DNA of 34,812 nt from Sporisorium sorghi (GCA_023212695.1 JALCCG010000225.1:1-34812), one strand, 5' to 3'; counted from the first letter of the stretch, positions 9,077 through 19,582 are shown. The notes: generated from the letters alone by a model not told the origin. Made by a program: numbers and translations.

Positions 9077-10502
9077 CATTACCTGACAGGCCGTCGGCGA
9101 GATTCTTTGTCCCTAACGAGGATCCCCTTGGCCCCCCACGGCGACCCAAGCAGCGCTGTGCGCAAAGACGCAAAATTCCTCCGGCCGATCGTTACGCTCA
9201 AGCGAGACCCGCGAGCAAGTGCCAAAAATGGAAAGCTTGCTTCACCGTCAAAACCAGCGGCGGTGGAAGACGGCGGGCGGCAAGGACGATTCACACTTCG
9301 GGTGAGCAGGGCCGACGGTGTGGGGGGAGACGGTTTCTCGGCTTCTTGCAAGCGAGGAGCGCAGTTGCACCGAAGCAAGAGCGAGAGCGAGATGCGCGAC
9401 CACAGCTTGCTGCGGCGAGTCGTCTGGAAGACCATAGCCGAGAAGGTTGCACGAAGTTTGCAGCAACAGCGAGCCTTGCTCAAGCATCATTTTCCAAAGT
9501 GTCTCCATACTTAGCCTCTAGGTTGTGCAGACGGCTTGCGAAGTTGCTCGTGTGTTTGATGGTATCGTGTCGAAAGCCGAGCGTCGAGAGGTCTCCAATA
9601 CGCCTACAGAGGAGAGCGAACAAAAACAGGAAGAGAATGCGGGGAAAGCGTCATTTGCCATTCCCTCGCATTCGTGACGACGAATTCTCCGAATTTTTCT
9701 TCACAACTCGCCGGTGAGAAGGCCGCGGAAGACGACCAGTCTCGAGCGGAATGCAAACGTTCAAGACGCTGGAACTGCAAGACGAGTTGTTCCGCTACTG
9801 TAGCACCGGCAGACATGAGAAAGGACAGCATCCATCTTTGACAGTGTCTTGACTGTTCGGCGGAATGCAAAGCGCTCGGAAGGATTTCGGAGAGATTAAT
9901 CTGGTTGAAAGGGGCTCGCTATAGCGGGGTCCTCATCGCTGACCTTTGACGAGCAATGACAGGATCGATACTCGACGGCAATGCAAACCATCGGGGCGAT
10001 GCATGGTTGCGTTGACCTCGCACCGAGCCAACTCCAGGCGAGTCTGCGCGCCCTCCAAGCCAAGTGTGTTGCGGTCATCGCCGTGGACCTCGAAGCCGCG
10101 GTGCTGAGGGCAGTTGAGGACTTTCACTCTACGAGCAAGCGCGGCCGAATTTCCAAAATTGTTACACCGTCTAAGAGCAACAAATTTGGCCTCAAAATTC
10201 TCGCGCGAGTGAACTCTGCCTCCAAGACAGGGGCGCACTGCGCGAAACAGACACAGACAAACAAACACAGCTGCACAGTCTCGACCTTTTTGACTCTAGC
10301 TCACGCTTCCGGATCGAAGTTGGGTCACAACGCTTCCTTGGTGCAATAGCATCTTCCTGACATTCGTGTGCGCAAGTCTTGTTGGCTGGTGAAGGTGGTC
10401 GTTCGACAGTCTTGTTGATCCGTGTTTCGTGCGTAGATAGAGCGCCAACGCGCACGCGTGTAGAACAAAGGCGACCTTTTGGCTGCACTCAGCTTCGACT
10501 GG

Positions 10503-10567
10503 AAAAAAAAAAAAAAAAAAAAAAAAAAAGTGTTGGTCTCAGACTCCACTTTTTTTTTTTTTTTTTT
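10503..10567. repeat. A27-motif-T18 inverted repeat
   Basis: 27 A (10503-10529), then GTG, a 14-nt loop, CAC and 18 T (10550-10567). Bases 10512-10532 pair perfectly with 10547-10567, giving a 21-bp stem. The loop region carries AGTGTTGGTCTCAGA (10529-10543), a word repeated in two other non-coding places in the window. It lies about 320 bp upstream of the kinase start. Confidence 0.8.
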
Positions 10568-10888
10568 GGAGCTCGGCTGAGGTGCCTGACTTTCCTCTCT
10601 TGAGAGAAAATCAAAAAGAAAAGGGGCAATTTTGCAACTCAGGGTTCTAGATTTGACTGTTCATGTTGCTTGTGCGCACTCTCATGCAGCTTGAACTTGC
10701 TTGAGCCTGCGCTTTTCAATGCTCGACGCCTCCTATTCAGTGTGCTTTGCTCGACTTGACTCAACTGTCACTCTCCTCACCACCATCCTTCACACCGTTT
10801 CCATCTCATCCTTTTTCATTCCGATCATCCTCACGGCTCAGCAAATATCTCGTCATCGAATCTACCCTGGATAGACACATCCCTCATC

Positions 10889-13800
10889 ATGGCCGCGGCG
10901 ACAGCACGTCCTCAAGGCGCAAGACCCATGCCTTCTTCATCAGGCTCGGGAGGTAGTGGTGGAGGAGGAGGCGCGATGCCCTACTACGGCAGCGGTGGCG
11001 GCGGCGGTGGAGCTTTCGCTGCTCCTCCCACTAAGGAAGCTGCTTGGTACGAGCACGAGGAACGAATGCGCCCCTCCTACATCCAGCAGCCTCCGCCTCA
11101 ACCTCTCGCTCCCTCGACGCAGTACAATCAACCATACAACACAAGAGCACAACCGCCCATCAGCCCATCGGCCTACGCCAACAATGCCAACCCAGCGTAT
11201 GCTCCTCATCCCTACTTGTCCCAACCAAACCCATACCAGCAAGTGACATCTCAACGCACTTCACCCAAATACCCATCCGCTACCCCGCTGCCTCAAGCGC
11301 CCTACAGCAACTCGCAATATACCCCGCAGCAGCCACCTGTCCCGCAACGATACAATCAAGCTGGAACTCCCTCTTCCAGACCTCCTCCGTCGCCCTCGGC
11401 CAAGTACGCAAACCCGCATCTCAACAGTGCCCCCTCTCGCTTCGCAGCCAACCCTTCGTATCGCGACTCGGACGAGCCTCCTCGCTCCACCGTAAAGGGC
11501 AGCGCCTTTATGCACAAGGGCTTCTGGGATATCATGTCGCTCGTTAACAATCAGGGACCATCACCCAACCGTCTTGCCCCTCCTTCTTCGTCACAGCGTC
11601 CGTCGTCTCCCGGCAAATTCAGGTCCACGCTCAGCAAGGCTTCGGGTGCTCTGCGCAAGACTGTACCTCAAGATACCTTCCAAGCCGGTCCTGAGTATGC
11701 TGCTTACGCGGGCAACGCCTCGCCTCGCGGCCCTGCCTCTCCTGTCAAAGATGCCTCCACAGCCGCCGTGCCTGGCGCCTATCCTCGCCCGTCGTATGCT
11801 GCTCCCTCCACTCACACTGCCAACGCTTCTGCCATCAGCACCGCCATGAACTTCTTCACGCCCGCCCTCATGGGCCCTCGAGCACAGAAGAAGCGCATCA
11901 GTGTCGATATGGTCGGAGCTCCTCAGACACAAACCTTTGTGCATGCTGCTCACGCCAGCGACGCCGAGCAGGCCGAGGTCATCCTCAGCAGATGGAGTCG
12001 CGATGGCATGGGCAAAGTCGCTGATCCATCGTGGGTCGAGCCCATCAAGGAGGCTCTGCGTCTGCAGGCTGCCAGAAACCAGGCCGAGGCCATCGCACAG
12101 GTCCAGGCGGCCATGCACCAGGACAGTCTGATCCAGGACAACCCTCGTCAGCTCCACATTGTCAACGGCGCGCCCAGCCAGATCTCGATGCTCACTACCA
12201 CCACCGCCACTGCAGGTCACAGCACACTCTCCAATGCCACCATTCGTCCTGGTGCAGCTCCTGCCATGTCGCCTACTCGCGAAAAGAAGGCGTTTGCTGG
12301 GATTGCAGAGGAGCCTGCTGGTGGTATGGACGCCGAGCTCGAGGCTGCCATCCATGCTCAGCTGCAGCTCTCTTCTTCTTCTCCTCCTCCTCAGCAGCCT
12401 GCCTTCCGTCCTCCTACTCTTCGCACCAACACAGCCGGCACTCTGCTCGTCAACCCATCGCCTCCAGTGGCTCGTGACGGCAATCCGCGCGCTCCGGACT
12501 ACATGATGTATCGCCCGCCTTCGCCCAACGCTGGCGCAGCGAGTGCGTCGAACCGCAACAGCCGCAACATCGACGGCTTGCCCTCGGGTGCTCCGCACGC
12601 CATCAACGCCATATTTGACGAGGCACCTCAGACTGCAAACGGCTATGCTGCGTCTCCCACCTCGGAGCGTCGCAACTCGATGGTCGTCATCGACAGTCTC
12701 CGCTCCATCGATACGGCTGGCATGACGGCGCTCGCCGAGTTCACTCAGCCCATCGGCGCGGCGGTGCGTCCGTCGCTCGAGACTGTCGAGAAGAGTGTGG
12801 CGGCCAAGATCTACTTTGAGAATCTTTACTACGGCATCCTCAAGAAGCCCAAGGCACGCGACACCAGAAAGGCAGGCCTCGAAGCCGAACTGGCCGCGCT
12901 GCGCATCCCCGAGAGCAGCAAGGAGCAGATCCGCGAAGCATGGATGCAAAACGAGACGCGCTACTTGCGCGACCTGCGTGCGCGCGTCAACGTCAACTCG
13001 TTCCTCAAGCTCAAGACCATCGGCCACGGCGCGTTTGGTGTGGTGGCGCTGTGCAAGGAGCGACAGTCGGGTCAGCTGTACGCCATGAAGCAGCTGCGCA
13101 AGGCCGATATGCTGCGCAAGGGCCAGGAGGGCCATGTGCGTGCCGAGCGCGATCTCATGACGTCCGCCTCGGCCAGCGCGTCGGCCAAGTGGATCGTCAA
13201 GCTCGTCTACTCGTTCCAGGACGTCGACCATCTGTACCTCATCATGGAGTTCATGGGCGGCGGAGATTTGCTCAACCTGCTCATCGAGAAGGACATCTTT
13301 GAGGAGGACTTTGCGCGTTTCTACGTGGCCGAGATGATCCTGGCCATCCACGAGGCGCATTCGTTCGGCTACATCCATCGCGACATCAAGCCGGACAACT
13401 TCCTCTACACGTCGGACGGCCACATCAAGCTGGCCGACTTTGGACTGTGCCAGTCGTTCCACTGGGCGCACGATGGCGCTTACTACGACCAGCAGCGCAA
13501 GAATTTGCTGAAAAAGCACGGTATCGACCTGGACGACTCGCACGCAGCCGCAGGTATGCGCCGCACCGCGCAAGCGACGGGTCGGGGCGGTGCTGGGCCT
13601 GGCCAAGCGGGTGCCGGTCTGACCGACAAAGAGTTGATCGAAATCATGTCGGACCGCAACGCCGATGGCACGCCCATGACGCACGTGCTGACGTGGCGCG
13701 AGAAGAACAAGAAGAAGATCGCCTACTCTGTGGTGGGTACCAACAACTACATGGCGCCCGAGGTGTTGCGCGGGCTCGGGTACGATCAGGCGTGCGACTG

Positions 13801-14536
13801 GTGGTCGTTGGGCGTGATTGTGTTTGAGATGCTGTACGGGTATCCGCCGTTTGTGTCCAAATCGCGGCACCTGACGCGGCAGAAGATCTTGAACTGGAAG
13901 CAGACGCTGCGGTTTCCGCCGAAGCCGCGCATCTCGCGCGAGGGGCAGGACTTTATCGCTCGGTTGGTGTGTGAGCGCGAGGATCGGCTGGGGAGCACGG
14001 CGTCGGCGTCGGTGAGCCGGCCGAACAGTTATTTGCAGAATGCGCGCCGGTCTGGGTTCCAGAACGCGACGAGCGGGGGTGCGAGTGGGAGTGGGAGTGG
14101 GCTGCAGGATGGCGTGGAGGAGCTCATGTCGCATCCGTGGTTCCGCGGGATCGACTGGGATAACCTGCACCGTATGCGGCCGCCGTTCAGACCCGCCCTC
14201 AGCCATGCGGGAGACACGAAGCACTTTGAGGACGACATCGAGGACGCGCCCCTCGCAGCGCCCGGTGCAGCGGACAACCCGAACGCCGACCAGCCGCGCG
14301 ATCCCATGCTGCGCGACAGGGAGCAGGGCCCCAAGCTGCTCGAGATGCGCAAGCAGCTCGCGTTTGTCGGGTACACGTTCAAGAGCCCCAAGGCGTTCGA
14401 CCCGCGCGAGCAGCTGGCGGACGAGCGAAATGTCATTGCGGCCGAGAGGGCGGCGGGGATGATGCCTGTGCAGGAACGGGGCAGGAGCAGAGAGCCCACC
14501 GAGATGGGCAGCAGGATTCGAAGCATGTCCATGTGA
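10889..14536 (+). CDS. NDR/LATS-family AGC protein kinase with long Pro/Gln-rich N-terminus
   Basis: 1215 aa, apparently one exon. Residues 1-600 are low complexity (Gly, Pro, Gln, Ser, Ala). An NDR-type N-terminal regulatory helix region (about 635-700, ending WMQNETRYLRDLRARV) binds Mob co-activators in this family. The kinase domain (about 704-1083) has GHGAFG, Lys734 (YAMK), HRD with Asp832, DFG 850-852 and APE 956-958. The activation-loop Ser947 (AYSVVGT) and the hydrophobic-motif Thr1163 (FVGYTF) match the two sites phosphorylated in NDR kinases. DFG to APE spans about 105 residues, with a Gly/Ala-rich insert. DFGLCQSF differs from the DFGLSTGF of Cbk1/Orb6/Ukc1, so I think this is a divergent paralogue, perhaps near S. 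pombe Ppk35, rather than the Cbk1 orthologue. A role in polarity or morphogenesis is inferred only. Confidence 0.92.
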   Translation: MAAATARPQGARPMPSSSGSGGSGGGGGAMPYYGSGGGGGGAFAAPPTKEAAWYEHEERMRPSYIQQPPPQPLAPSTQYNQPYNTRAQPPISPSAYANNANPAYAPHPYLSQPNPYQQVTSQRTSPKYPSATPLPQAPYSNSQYTPQQPPVPQRYNQAGTPSSRPPPSPSAKYANPHLNSAPSRFAANPSYRDSDEPPRSTVKGSAFMHKGFWDIMSLVNNQGPSPNRLAPPSSSQRPSSPGKFRSTLSKASGALRKTVPQDTFQAGPEYAAYAGNASPRGPASPVKDASTAAVPGAYPRPSYAAPSTHTANASAISTAMNFFTPALMGPRAQKKRISVDMVGAPQTQTFVHAAHASDAEQAEVILSRWSRDGMGKVADPSWVEPIKEALRLQAARNQAEAIAQVQAAMHQDSLIQDNPRQLHIVNGAPSQISMLTTTTATAGHSTLSNATIRPGAAPAMSPTREKKAFAGIAEEPAGGMDAELEAAIHAQLQLSSSSPPPQQPAFRPPTLRTNTAGTLLVNPSPPVARDGNPRAPDYMMYRPPSPNAGAASASNRNSRNIDGLPSGAPHAINAIFDEAPQTANGYAASPTSERRNSMVVIDSLRSIDTAGMTALAEFTQPIGAAVRPSLETVEKSVAAKIYFENLYYGILKKPKARDTRKAGLEAELAALRIPESSKEQIREAWMQNETRYLRDLRARVNVNSFLKLKTIGHGAFGVVALCKERQSGQLYAMKQLRKADMLRKGQEGHVRAERDLMTSASASASAKWIVKLVYSFQDVDHLYLIMEFMGGGDLLNLLIEKDIFEEDFARFYVAEMILAIHEAHSFGYIHRDIKPDNFLYTSDGHIKLADFGLCQSFHWAHDGAYYDQQRKNLLKKHGIDLDDSHAAAGMRRTAQATGRGGAGPGQAGAGLTDKELIEIMSDRNADGTPMTHVLTWREKNKKKIAYSVVGTNNYMAPEVLRGLGYDQACDWWSLGVIVFEMLYGYPPFVSKSRHLTRQKILNWKQTLRFPPKPRISREGQDFIARLVCEREDRLGSTASASVSRPNSYLQNARRSGFQNATSGGASGSGSGLQDGVEELMSHPWFRGIDWDNLHRMRPPFRPALSHAGDTKHFEDDIEDAPLAAPGAADNPNADQPRDPMLRDREQGPKLLEMRKQLAFVGYTFKSPKAFDPREQLADERNVIAAERAAGMMPVQERGRSREPTEMGSRIRSMSM

Positions 14537-15412
14537 CATCGTTCTTTATTCTTCACTTTTTTTTTTTTTTTTTTACTTTACGGACTTGTTTCTCTTTTGA
14601 CCGTGCTTCGTTTTGATCTTATATGCCGGCTTAATACAGATCCAGATCGCTATTTAACAACCGCGAGCTCCTATCTGATGTGCTTTGACTTGTGTGTGTG
14701 GTGAGTTGTGTGTCTCCATCTCGACAAGAGTCGAGAGTCTTCGAAATCGAATCGGGCAATGAAGTCGGTCGATCCCTGTCGATCTGTTGATTTCTTGATT
14801 TTCAAAAAACTTCTGCAGGTCTAGATCTGCGGGAAACTTTTCGACGCGGGAACGTTGCCACTCTTAGACCGCCGAGATGGCCTTCTCCTGCGAAGAAGGA
14901 GAGAAAAAGAGGGTGCTGCCTCTGCAAGCCGAGGCGGAGCCGGTTTCAATGTCCCGACTCCTCTTCTTCCCGGTCGGAACGTGTGTGGGTGTGAATGCGA
15001 GGTCAAGTGTCTTTCGCCCCACGCAGGAGAGCGCGCCCCGATCGCAGTGCGAGAGCCGTCGGAGTGTGCGTGCGTGTGCTGGCTCTGTTTTACCAGCTGC
15101 TGGTCGCAGTGCAGCCTTTCCGTTCCGATCAAGGCAAGGAGAGCGGCGTGAGGTGGAAGCAGCGTTGACCCGTCTCGATCGTCACTGACCCTTTGCCCCT
15201 AGCTTTTGCTTTGGCCTCGTCTCAATCCCGCTCAGTCCGCCTCAGCCTCGCCTCGATCTCTCCCTGCCCCTCTCAGAGTGCGACGAGAGCACAGAAAAGT
15301 TAACATCCAGACCACTTTGCCCCCGCCGCCATCACTCACCCATCGCTCCTCACCATCATCAATCGCAACCCCCCCTCTCTCACACACCCACCAGGTATCA
15401 ACAACAGCAACC
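14537..15412. other. intergenic region downstream of kinase gene
   Basis: 876 bp with no supported gene. It opens with the kinase 3' UTR and a T18 run (14557-14574), has a short GT-rich patch near 14693-14712, and ends with the CT-rich leader of the next gene (about 15190-15412). Confidence 0.6.
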
Positions 15413-17927
15413 ATGTCGAGTCCATCGCCTGCAAAACACACCTACGACCCGGCCCAGATGAACGTGTTCAAGGGCGCCAACAGCCTCATCGACTACTTCA
15501 ACCCGGACAAGAACGCGCCGCTGCCGTTGGTCGAGCTGCCGCGTGAGCTCAATCCGTTCTACGACGATGGCGTGCGCATCTATGCCAAGATGCTCACCGC
15601 TCTGCCTGCGACCAACGTCAAGAGCCTGCCTGGTAAGTTGCGCTTTTCCAAGAAGAAGGATCGATGTGGCGCACGTGTAGACCGTGTTGTGAGATGCGTT
15701 GGGACCCAAGGCCGACCGTCGATGCCCGTCCCGAACGAAGGGTCCAGGTGAGCGAGGCGGGATGGTGGTGGTGGTGGGAAGGAAGGATGGTCTGCATGGA
15801 CGAGGAAGCATTCTTCTAGCAGACCCTAGATAAGATAGGCCACCATGACGATCAGCCTCATGAGAGCTGCTGGGTGGCCGGAGGATTAGATTAGATAGGA
15901 GACATGCATTGCAACCCTCGGCCAACCTCTTGCGTCTTGCACACATTGCGAGCACGCAAGAGGGGCACAGCCAAGAGGGAGAGCGGCTTGACAATGGCGA
16001 ATGTCTGCAAGACGAAGCTCGGGTTGATATCGTCCGTCGGCCTCGAAATGACGAGCGGAGCGGGCTGTGGCGGGCTCCAGACATGCTGGCGCCCAGCGCC
16101 GACGCAGGCTCGAGGCAGAGTCGAGCAGAAATTTGCACGAGTCGAGTCGAGCACGCCATTTGGTTGGGCAATCACGCAATTTGGAAAGAGGAGGCCGCGG
16201 GTTAATTCGAAAAAAGGCGCAAAAATGTTAAAGGTCGAATGGAAAAGGAGATGTAACAATTTGGAGAAAAATCCGCGCCGTCGCCATGTCGATCCTCCGC
16301 TTCTTCGTCGTCGTTGACCATTCCAGTTGCTGACCTTGCCTCTCCCTTCTACTCTTTCACTTTCTACTATCCGCTGCGTGTCTGTCGTCGTCTTCGTCGC
16401 CATCGCTGCCTCTCCGAAAATGTCTTGGCTTTCTCGCCACCATCGCCAGCTCTGTCCCTCCTCGAGTCTGGCGGAGTCATCTCGCTCGACTCGACGCCCG
16501 AGCAGCGTGCTGCCCAAACCATCCACACAGTCACCGAGTCATCCTCCGGCTCCACCGTCACGTCGATGGCCATGGTCGCGCGTCAGCACGGCGTCTCGAA
16601 AGTACGCGCCTGGATGTCGAACAAGGTCTCGCCCACCAAATCCTCCCTGATGCGCTTCTTCGGCCTCGAGCTCGCCCTTTTCGGCGGCCCTTCCCAATCC
16701 CCCCCTCAAGACCCCATGGGCGGCATCGCCAAGGCCGCCGCTCAAGGCTCTCAACCAGGCGTATACAACCCCAACCAGTACGAAAACCCCGCCAATCCTG
16801 CCGCCCACCAGCGCTGGACGGGCAAACAACTCCTGCAGCAGCTGCCGGACATCAACGTGTTCGCCGGAGGCATGGGCACGGGCGGCACCATCACGGGCAC
16901 CGCGACGCGTCTCAAGCAATCCCAACCCAACATGCACGTCGTGGGCGTGTGCGTGGCTCGGGGCGACAAAGTGCCCGGCCCACGTCCTCGGGAGCTGCTC
17001 GAGCCCGTCGATTTCCCCTGGAAAGGGCTCGTCGATTCCGTCGAAGACGTCGGTAGCCACGAGAGTTATACGCTGAGCATGCAGCTGTGCCGGTACGGCA
17101 TTGTGTGCGGGCCCAGCAGCGGGTTTTCGCTGCAAGGTCTTTTCCAAGTACTAGAAAGAAGAAAGAGGCAGGGGACGCTGGGGGAGCTGCGGCAGCAGAA
17201 CGACGGCAAGCCGGTACAGGCGGTGTTCCTGTGCTGCGACCTGCCGTTCCAGTACGTGGACGAGTACTTTGAAAAGTGCGATGCGCAGCTGTTCCCCCCC
17301 ATCGTTAACGAGCACCTGTTCGGGGTGGATCAGTACAAGTACAGCACGAGCTGGATCTTGGATGTTGCGAGTGCGCAGACGATGCTCGTCTACCCGCGGT
17401 TTTCGACGGAGCGTGTCGAGCTGCCGTCGCCGTCGGAGCTGGCGTCGGACCCGAGCGAGTCCGCATCGGATGCATCTTCGTCGGCGCCGGGGACACCGGG
17501 CCTGCTGCGCCCGGCGATCATCGACCTGCGTTCGCGTGCCGACTTCGCCGCAGGTCACCTGGCACATGCGCGCAACATCCCGCTGTCGAGCTTGAACGCA
17601 GACGACCCGAGCCCGTACGAGGACGCCGTGCTGCTGGCGACGCAGTTCACGGAGCTCAACAAGCGATTTGTCGAGCAGCCGCGGGTCGAGCACGAGTGTC
17701 CGGGGAATGGAGTGGCGGAGCTGAATCTGTTGAGTTTGCCGGAGATGCTGGCTTGTCTCAAGAAGTCGCAGCGCGAGGCGCTGGTGGTGGACTATACGGG
17801 CGAGACGGGCAGGCTGGCGGTGAGCGTGTTGCGGCACGCGGGGGTCAAGGCGTACTCGGTGGTGAAGGGGTGGGACGCGCTCAAGGCCGCGAACGGCGTG
17901 CAGATCGTCAAGCCCAAGCAGGCGTGA
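15413..17927 (+). CDS. PLP-dependent cysteine-synthase-like enzyme fused to a rhodanese-like domain
   Basis: Spliced CDS 15413-15632 joined to 16450-17927, 565 aa. The N-terminal about 400 residues are a fold-type II PLP enzyme of the cysteine synthase/cystathionine beta-synthase superfamily. Likely Schiff-base Lys70 is in ATNVKSLPAL, followed by substrate loop SSSGST, phosphate-cradle GGMGTGGTITG and CGPSSG. A linker rich in Ser/Pro precedes a C-terminal rhodanese-like domain (about 427-560; IIDLRSRADFAAGHLAHARNIP). The position of the rhodanese active loop reads VVDYTGETGR, with no catalytic Cys, so sulfurtransferase activity is doubtful. The splice is supported because it gives KSLPA-LSLLESGG, contiguous as in relatives. 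The start has ACCATG. The gene is convergent with the dioxygenase, 119 bp apart. The actual substrate is unknown; sulfur amino-acid metabolism is inferred. Confidence 0.88.
15633..16449 (+). other. 817-nt spliceosomal intron with distant branch site
   Basis: Donor GTAAGT at 15633. The acceptor CGCCAG ends at 16449. The best branch site, AGTTGCTGAC (A at 16333), matches the one in the DnaJ intron but is 116 nt before the acceptor. Between the branch site and the acceptor AG there is no other AG, and the stretch is strongly pyrimidine-rich. Phase (one base of an Ala codon) and protein continuity both support these ends. It is far longer than the other intron in the window. Confidence 0.85.
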
Positions 17928-18046
17928 TCGAGTGGTTTCCGTATCTCTGTACATCGCATTTTTATTTTTATTTTTTGTCTTCAGTCTGTACATCGCATTG
18001 TTGCTTCTGCTACACTGTGTGTGATTGTGAGACTGCTGAATTGCCT

Positions 18047-19057
18047 TTACGCACGCTCGCCGAAAAGACTCGGGAACGGATGCGCCTCGGTCGGCTGCAA
18101 CCAGTTCTTGTCATCGTACTCCGCATCACCCTCGATCATGTGGAACGTATAGATGAACCTGCTTCTATCGCTCAAGTTCTTCTCGCTCTTGTGCAGCACC
18201 GAGCCGTGAATCAACACCAACGTGCCGGCCGTGCACTCTGCCACCTGCGCCGCTTCCTCGCTCCAGCCCGCCTCTTCCTCCTCAGAAAGCTGTTGAAAAG
18301 TGGTCCCTGCATCCGGGTTCTTCGGGTCTTTGCGGACGAACCTTTTATTCACACCCCTCGCCGTTCCCAGCGTGTCGTTGTGCGCGTCTGCGGGTCGTGC
18401 CGCGCCATACTCCGGCAGCTCGTTGCCTTTCGGCCAGCGATGAGAACCAGCTAGGAAGCTCAAGCAGCCGTTGCTCGGGGTGCAGTCCTCGAGCGCGAAC
18501 CAGAACCCTACCGCCGACGGCGGGTCCGTATACAAAAACGTCGAATCATTATGGCTCGGCACGGCACCCCCAATACTCGGCTGCTTGCAAATCACCATAC
18601 TCTGCAGCACCCTCGGGTCCCTATGCACACCCAAGCTCCTTGCTACGTTCTGCAAGCGCGTGCTGAAGGAGAACTCTTTAAACACCGGATCAATCATGTG
18701 CAGGCCGTGGCCGCACTTGTTCACCGCGCGCTCCTTCGGCACCCGCAGCTGCTTGGTCGCAGCATCGACAGCGCCCTCCTCGAAGAAGAAGCGGATCTTG
18801 TCGCCGGAATCGAGAAAGTAGCGGTCGCCAACGTGCGCTTCCTCCCCGCGCTCGTCGTCCGATGTCGTGAACGCGGTCAAGGGGTGGTTCTCGAGTGAAA
18901 AGTCGGAAATGAGCCGCTTGCTGTGCGCGAGCAGAGGTGCGGGGTCAAAGAATGAGGGGAGGAGCAGATAGCCGTCCCGGTGGAATTGGGCGATCTGGGC
19001 GGGCGTGAGGATGCCCTCCACGCTATCGGTCGTGGAGGGTTGGTGCGACGATGACAT
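18047..19057 (-). CDS. PHYHD1-like phytanoyl-CoA dioxygenase-family enzyme
   Basis: 336 aa, single exon, close to the usual length of the family. These are Fe(II)- and 2-oxoglutarate-dependent oxygenases. The metal triad is visible: His169 and Asp171 in PSHNDSTFLYTDP, and His289 in LIHGSVLHKSEKN. Arg300 in DRSRFIYTFH is placed to bind 2-oxoglutarate. CLSFLAGSH and GFWFALEDCTPSNGC are also typical of the PHYHD1 branch rather than the peroxisomal phytanoyl-CoA hydroxylase. I see no N-terminal targeting signal and no PTS1 (C-terminus GERA), so it is probably cytosolic. The start has ACCATG. It is divergent from the OPT gene. The physiological substrate is not known for this branch. Confidence 0.92.
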   Translation of the reverse strand: MSSSHQPSTTDSVEGILTPAQIAQFHRDGYLLLPSFFDPAPLLAHSKRLISDFSLENHPLTAFTTSDDERGEEAHVGDRYFLDSGDKIRFFFEEGAVDAATKQLRVPKERAVNKCGHGLHMIDPVFKEFSFSTRLQNVARSLGVHRDPRVLQSMVICKQPSIGGAVPSHNDSTFLYTDPPSAVGFWFALEDCTPSNGCLSFLAGSHRWPKGNELPEYGAARPADAHNDTLGTARGVNKRFVRKDPKNPDAGTTFQQLSEEEEAGWSEEAAQVAECTAGTLVLIHGSVLHKSEKNLSDRSRFIYTFHMIEGDAEYDDKNWLQPTEAHPFPSLFGERA

Positions 19058-19582
19058 GGTGAGCTATGTGGCGATGTGGTGGTGAGGGTGAGGGCGAGAA
19101 CGATGTCGCCTAGAGATGGTGGGCGTTGGTTGGGTGGACCCTCCGCGTTGGAAGCGCAGCAAATCTCGGCTTTTCGGAATCGCCTGTCAGCTATCTCGTC
19201 CCGAAGAGCCGTTTTTCGTCGATCGGGAGAGTTGTCGGTGTAACAATTCACCGAAAAAAAAAACGACTCGGTGACGCCATCCTCGCTTACATAGCCGCGT
19301 GCCACTCAAAAGTGCTTCGAAAGTCGAGAGATGAATGTACAGCCGAAGGTATGCGATCTACTTGACAATTCGACATCGAAAAGCTCCTTGATACGGCTTC
19401 GCTAGGTTGCGGTCGACCTGGATAGTCATCTGCGAAAGGAACGGATGCAGGCCTGTGCGTACGACCAGTAGCTGCTGAGAGGCTTGATAGAAACCATCGG
19501 CATACACTCTCTTGGACATCAACATCATTGGACATCGACATCGACGGATAGACATCGACTCGCTCAGCCGATCGCAGCAACT
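19058..19582. other. divergent promoter region between dioxygenase and OPT genes
   Basis: 525 bp, no gene. It contains a short A10 run (19254-19263) and tandem-like CATCGACATCGACGG text just before the OPT start. An upstream in-frame ATG (19484) would add 33 residues to the transporter but reads like leader. Confidence 0.6.

Larger units (their letters stand above)
8874..10888. other. divergent intergenic region between alpha-glucosidase and kinase genes
   Basis: About 2 kb. The longest open frame (233 codons, 9016-9717) is basic, low in hydrophobic blocks and resembles nothing I know, so I do not call it. The proximal part holds the alpha-glucosidase promoter signals. The distal part holds an A27/T18 hairpin (10503-10567), an ACGCGT at 10454-10459 and a CT-rich leader just before the kinase start. 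Confidence 0.6.

Noticed and set aside
9016..9717. 233-codon plus-strand open frame between alpha-glucosidase and kinase genes
   Set aside because: Basic, low-complexity composition with no domain, overlapping other frames, and lying on promoter-like sequence; length is possible by chance in GC-rich DNA.
11591..14539. 982-codon minus-strand open frame opposite the kinase
   Set aside because: Antisense shadow created by codon bias of the kinase gene; no domain.
19484..19582. In-frame upstream start of the OPT transporter
   Set aside because: His/Thr/Ser-rich 33 residues from leader sequence with CATCGAC repeats; the ATG at 19583 has A at -3 and a normal family N-terminus.
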